From the NCBI GenBank assembly GCA_020851795.1, contig JADZCA010000074.1:1-64000 (forward strand): 64,000 bases of DNA, given 5' to 3'. Each line of letters starts with the position of its first letter. Position 1 is the stretch's first letter. The stretch comes from Planctomycetota bacterium. Its GTDB lineage: Bacteria > Planctomycetota > PLA2 > JAEUHO01. Shown here in pieces: positions 61,892 to 64,000 of this stretch. The position numbers were made by a program, and so were the translations under genes. The notes under the pieces were generated by a model that worked only from the letters and a program-made list of their open reading frames with translations, was not told the origin of the DNA and did no database searches.

Positions 61892-62335
61892 TCAGCGGTA
61901 GTGGCGGTAGACGCGCGGGCCGTAGTACGAGCCGCCGCGGTACCAACGGGGGCCGTAGTAGGAGTAGCCGTACGGGTACGGGTAGACGTAGACGGGCGGC
62001 GGGGCCCCGTAGACGACGACGGGCGGGGGCGCGCAGGGCGGGTCGCACGGGGCCGCGCACGGCGGGTCGCACGGCGCGGGCGGCGGCGGCGCGCACGGAG
62101 GCGTGGCGCAGCGCTCCTGGTCCTGCGCGACCGCGTCGCCGGCGATCGCGCCGGCGGCGAGCCCGACGATCGAGCCGGCGAGCGCGCCCTCGGGACCGGC
62201 GGCGGCGCCGCCGATCACGGCGCCCGCGGCGGTGCCGGCGATCGTCCCGAACGCGCGCGTGTGGCCGGGCCCCGCGCGGCATCCGGCGACGGCGAGCGAG
62301 GAGACGGCGAGCAGGGCGAGCGCGAGCGTCTTCAT
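61892..62335 (-). CDS. Glycine-zipper lipoprotein with Cys/Pro and Tyr-rich tail
   Basis: A 147-residue lipoprotein: signal sequence MKTLALALLAVSSLAVAGC (lipobox VAGC), ATG 62335 preceded by CCGGAGCCC. A glycine-zipper stretch follows (GTAAGAVIGGAAAGPEGALAGSIVGLAAGAIAG, ~30-65), usually membrane-embedded. Then comes a Cys/Pro repeat (CAPPPPAPCDPPCAAPCDPPC) and a Tyr/Gly/Pro tail (YVYPYPYGYSYYGPRWYRG). The paired cysteines could form disulfides at the surface. Such proteins occur in the outer membrane; role unknown. Confidence 0.88.
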   Translation of the reverse strand: MKTLALALLAVSSLAVAGCRAGPGHTRAFGTIAGTAAGAVIGGAAAGPEGALAGSIVGLAAGAIAGDAVAQDQERCATPPCAPPPPAPCDPPCAAPCDPPCAPPPVVVYGAPPPVYVYPYPYGYSYYGPRWYRGGSYYGPRVYRHYR

Positions 62336-62487
62336 GGGAGCGGGCTCCGGTCGGGACCCGTTCGATCGTAGCGCCGCGCGCAGGGTCGGCGCGGACCGCG
62401 CGGGGCCCGCGGCGCGAACGGGACCGAAACGGCGGCGGGCGGCGACCTCGTGGCCGCCGCCCGCACGCGCACCCGACCGCGGGAGGG

Positions 62488-63660
62488 TCACTTCGCGGGG
62501 AACTCGAAGCCCTTCTCGGCGGCCTGCTCGCGCACCGCGTCGCGCACCGCCTTGTCGAAGGCCTTGGAGTCGTCGAGGCCCTGCTTGGCCATCTCCGCCT
62601 TGACGAAGGCCGCGCGCTTGGCGTCGAGCTCCTTGACCTTGGCCTGCAGCGCCGCGCGCTCGGCCTTCTTGGCCTCGAGGTGGGCGGCGCGCTGCTCGGG
62701 GGTCATCGCGCGCATCGCCTCGGGAAGCTGCTCGACCGGCACCTTCGCGAGGTCGAAGCCCTCCTCGCGGCTCTTGTCCACGAGGTCCCAGCTGCCGGCG
62801 TCGTAGAGGCCGCCGGCCTTGCTCACCGCGCGCCCGGCCGCAGCCGCGGGGGCGGCGGCCGCGTTGCGGTCCTGCGCCGCCTGGCGCTCGAGCGCGTCCT
62901 TGGCGCGGTCGCCGTAGGCGAGGTAGGTGCCGTTGAGCTGGCTCGAGAGCGCGGCGAGGTCGGCGTCGAAGGGCGTCGCGACGGCGACGGTGCCGTGGTC
63001 GTGGTCGATGCTCGCGTAGCGCCCGTGGCCGAGGAGCGCGACCTCGCGCCAGCCGCCCGCGTCGCCGTCGTCGGCGCCGCCGCAGTAGATCGCGTTGACG
63101 CGCACGCCGAGCCCGAACGCGTGGCCGACGACGTCGCGGAACGGCGCGGTGCGGTCCTGGTCGGCGGACTCGTTGCCGGCGACGAAGAGGATCTTGGCGG
63201 CGTCGGGGCCGCCCCAGCCGAGCTTGTCCACGGCGGTCTTGACGACGCGCCCGACGTACTCGGTGCCGCCGGCGGTGCCCAGCGCGAAGAGCCGCTCGGA
63301 GACGAGGTCGAGGTCGGTCGTGAACGGCGTCTGGACGATCACGTAGCCGTCCGCCTCGCTGCCGGCGGAGCCGTAGGTGAGCAGCGCGACGCGGAGCGCG
63401 GGCATCGGTCGGGCCGTCGCGAGCTCGTTGACGACCTCCCAGAGCTTGACGCGCGCGGCGTGGATGAGGCCGGCCATGCTCCCCGAGGTGTCGAGGCAAA
63501 TGGCGAGGTCGATCGCCTTGGGGGCGGCGGGCCGGCCGGCGCTGGGCGGGGACGGCGGTCCCACGACGTCGTCGGCGCGCGAGGGCGCGGCGACGAGCGC
63601 GAGGGCGGCGAGGGCGAGCGCGGCGGGGCGCGCGACGGGGCGGAGGAGGGGACGGCGCAT
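62488..63660 (-). CDS. Secreted VWA-domain protein
   Basis: A 390-residue exported protein (signal peptide AALALAALALVAAPSRA; ATG 63660 after CCGGAGCCC). A VWA domain spans ~55-270: AIDLAICLDTSGSMAGLIHAA has the intact MIDAS DxSxS. GGTEYVGRVVKTAVDKLGWGG and NAIYCGGADDGDAGGW follow. A Lys/Glu-rich helical C-terminus (~310-390: VKELDAKRAAFVKAEMAKQG) follows. Planctomycete VWA proteins of this build are surface or periplasmic and bind metal-dependent partners; the ligand is unknown. Confidence 0.9.
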   Translation of the reverse strand: MRRPLLRPVARPAALALAALALVAAPSRADDVVGPPSPPSAGRPAAPKAIDLAICLDTSGSMAGLIHAARVKLWEVVNELATARPMPALRVALLTYGSAGSEADGYVIVQTPFTTDLDLVSERLFALGTAGGTEYVGRVVKTAVDKLGWGGPDAAKILFVAGNESADQDRTAPFRDVVGHAFGLGVRVNAIYCGGADDGDAGGWREVALLGHGRYASIDHDHGTVAVATPFDADLAALSSQLNGTYLAYGDRAKDALERQAAQDRNAAAAPAAAAGRAVSKAGGLYDAGSWDLVDKSREEGFDLAKVPVEQLPEAMRAMTPEQRAAHLEAKKAERAALQAKVKELDAKRAAFVKAEMAKQGLDDSKAFDKAVRDAVREQAAEKGFEFPAK

Positions 63661-63746
63661 GGGAGGGGCTCCGGGTGGGTTCGCCCCCATCCGACCCGCT
63701 CGCGGCGGGGCGGTTCTGTCCGAGTCGTGCAAGAGCCCCGCACCTC

Positions 63747-63837
63747 GCAGGCAATCGGTACACCCGTGCCCGGCACCGGTGTACCGATCGCTTGCTGCTT
63801 GCAGGCAATCGATACAACCGTGCCAGGCACCGGTGTG
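63747..63837. repeat. Two copies of a palindrome-bearing ~37-bp repeat
   Basis: Copies begin gcaggcaatcg at 63747 and at 63801. Copy 1 holds an almost perfect 35-nt palindrome (63754-63788): atcggtacacc-C-gtgcc facing ggcac-C-ggtgtaccgat around a central C. Copy 2 has the same core, gtgccaggcacc, but weaker outer arms. The core matches the 20-bp repeats at 43.26 kb. Copy 2 ends exactly at the stop codon of the gene at the right edge. Confidence 0.9.
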
Positions 63838-64000
63838 CTAACCCCCGGGGGAGGCTGACGCCTTGCGCCGGGCGAGGAAGGCGTCCATCCGCGCGAACTT
63901 GTCGGGGTGCTCGAAGAGCAGCCCCTGCGCCTCGCGGTCCAGCCGCGCGAGCGCGTCCTCCGTGCCGCCGTGCGCCCACAGCAGCATCGCGGCCTTCGTC
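63838..64000 (-). CDS. Enoyl-CoA hydratase/isomerase family, C-terminal part (runs off the window)
   Basis: Only the last ~53 codons are present; the 5' part is beyond the right edge. Reading frame: TKAAMLLWAHGGTEDAL, then RLDREAQGLLFEHPDKFARM, then DAFLARRKAS. This matches the C-terminal helices of crotonase-fold enzymes, where 'E....LF..pD...RM.AFL.KRKP' packs against the neighbouring subunit. The TAG stop (63838-63840) abuts a palindromic repeat. It fits the acyl-CoA theme of the region. Confidence 0.65.
   Translation of the reverse strand, partial: TKAAMLLWAHGGTEDALARLDREAQGLLFEHPDKFARMDAFLARRKASASPGG

Noticed and set aside
1..64000. CRISPR arrays, tRNA or rRNA genes
   Set aside because: The tandem repeats seen are contiguous without spacers; no cloverleaf or rRNA segments were noticed on reading.

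Overview
The window is 64 kb of very GC-rich bacterial chromosome. Third codon positions are almost always G or C, and GTG starts and 4-base start/stop overlaps are common. No rRNA, tRNA, phage, IS element or CRISPR array was seen. The gene mix suggests a planctomycete-like, aerobic or facultative heterotroph: two secreted sulfatases, c-type multiheme cytochromes fused to TPRs, many lipoprotein or signal-peptide TPR/HEAT/VWA proteins, and intergenic palindromic repeats. A myxobacterium-like lineage is not excluded, because there is no 16S or ribosomal protein to decide.

Layout, left to right. 0.1-4 kb: a TPR protein, a small anchored protein coupled to a SLC13/DASS-type carboxylate transporter, and a DUF4388-like protein. 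4-12.7 kb: three large exported proteins, namely a PASTA/fibronectin-like lipoprotein, an 866-residue secreted protein, and a 1083-residue transglutaminase-like protein ending in four tandem copies of an unrecognised ~120-residue domain. 12.7-19.6 kb (all minus): a MlaF-like ATPase and a putative outer-membrane barrel, then ileS (type 2, with a rearranged GXHH signature) translationally coupled to an FtsX-like permease and its ATPase. 19.7-22 kb: a GAF-SpoIIE phosphatase coupled to a TPR protein. 22.2-24 kb: an N-acetyl/succinyl-ornithine carbamoyltransferase (arginine synthesis), a small membrane protein whose 3' end lies in a 35-bp tandem repeat, and a ferredoxin. 24.4-31.2 kb (all minus): HEAT, HEAT-VWA, HD-GYP, HEAT-like and DUF937-like proteins.

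31.2-36.7 kb: a membrane-anchored pentaheme cytochrome with TPRs, kbl, a small anchored protein and a lower-GC orphan membrane gene. 36.9-43.2 kb: sbcC/sbcD for DNA end processing, a GspG-like protein and a GT4 glycosyltransferase. 43.4-51.1 kb: two sulfatases (one with an atypical CTQTR active-site motif), an octaheme-HEAT-TPR cytochrome and an AraC-type regulator. 51.2-64 kb: a MqnD-like protein with a histone-H1-like Ala/Lys/Pro tail, a thiolase, a Cys-rich membrane protein, a CHASE-PAS-PAS hybrid histidine kinase, a TPR protein, 3-hydroxyacyl-CoA dehydrogenase coupled to an amidohydrolase, a hotdog thioesterase, a glycine-zipper lipoprotein, a VWA protein and the 3' end of an enoyl-CoA hydratase. 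Thiolase, 3-hydroxyacyl-CoA dehydrogenase, thioesterase and hydratase form a loose acyl-CoA set.

The most unusual items are the GXHH IleRS embedded with an ABC exporter, the four-copy domain array, the H1-tailed MqnD-like protein, the CTQTR sulfatase, and several families of structured repeats sitting at gene ends.
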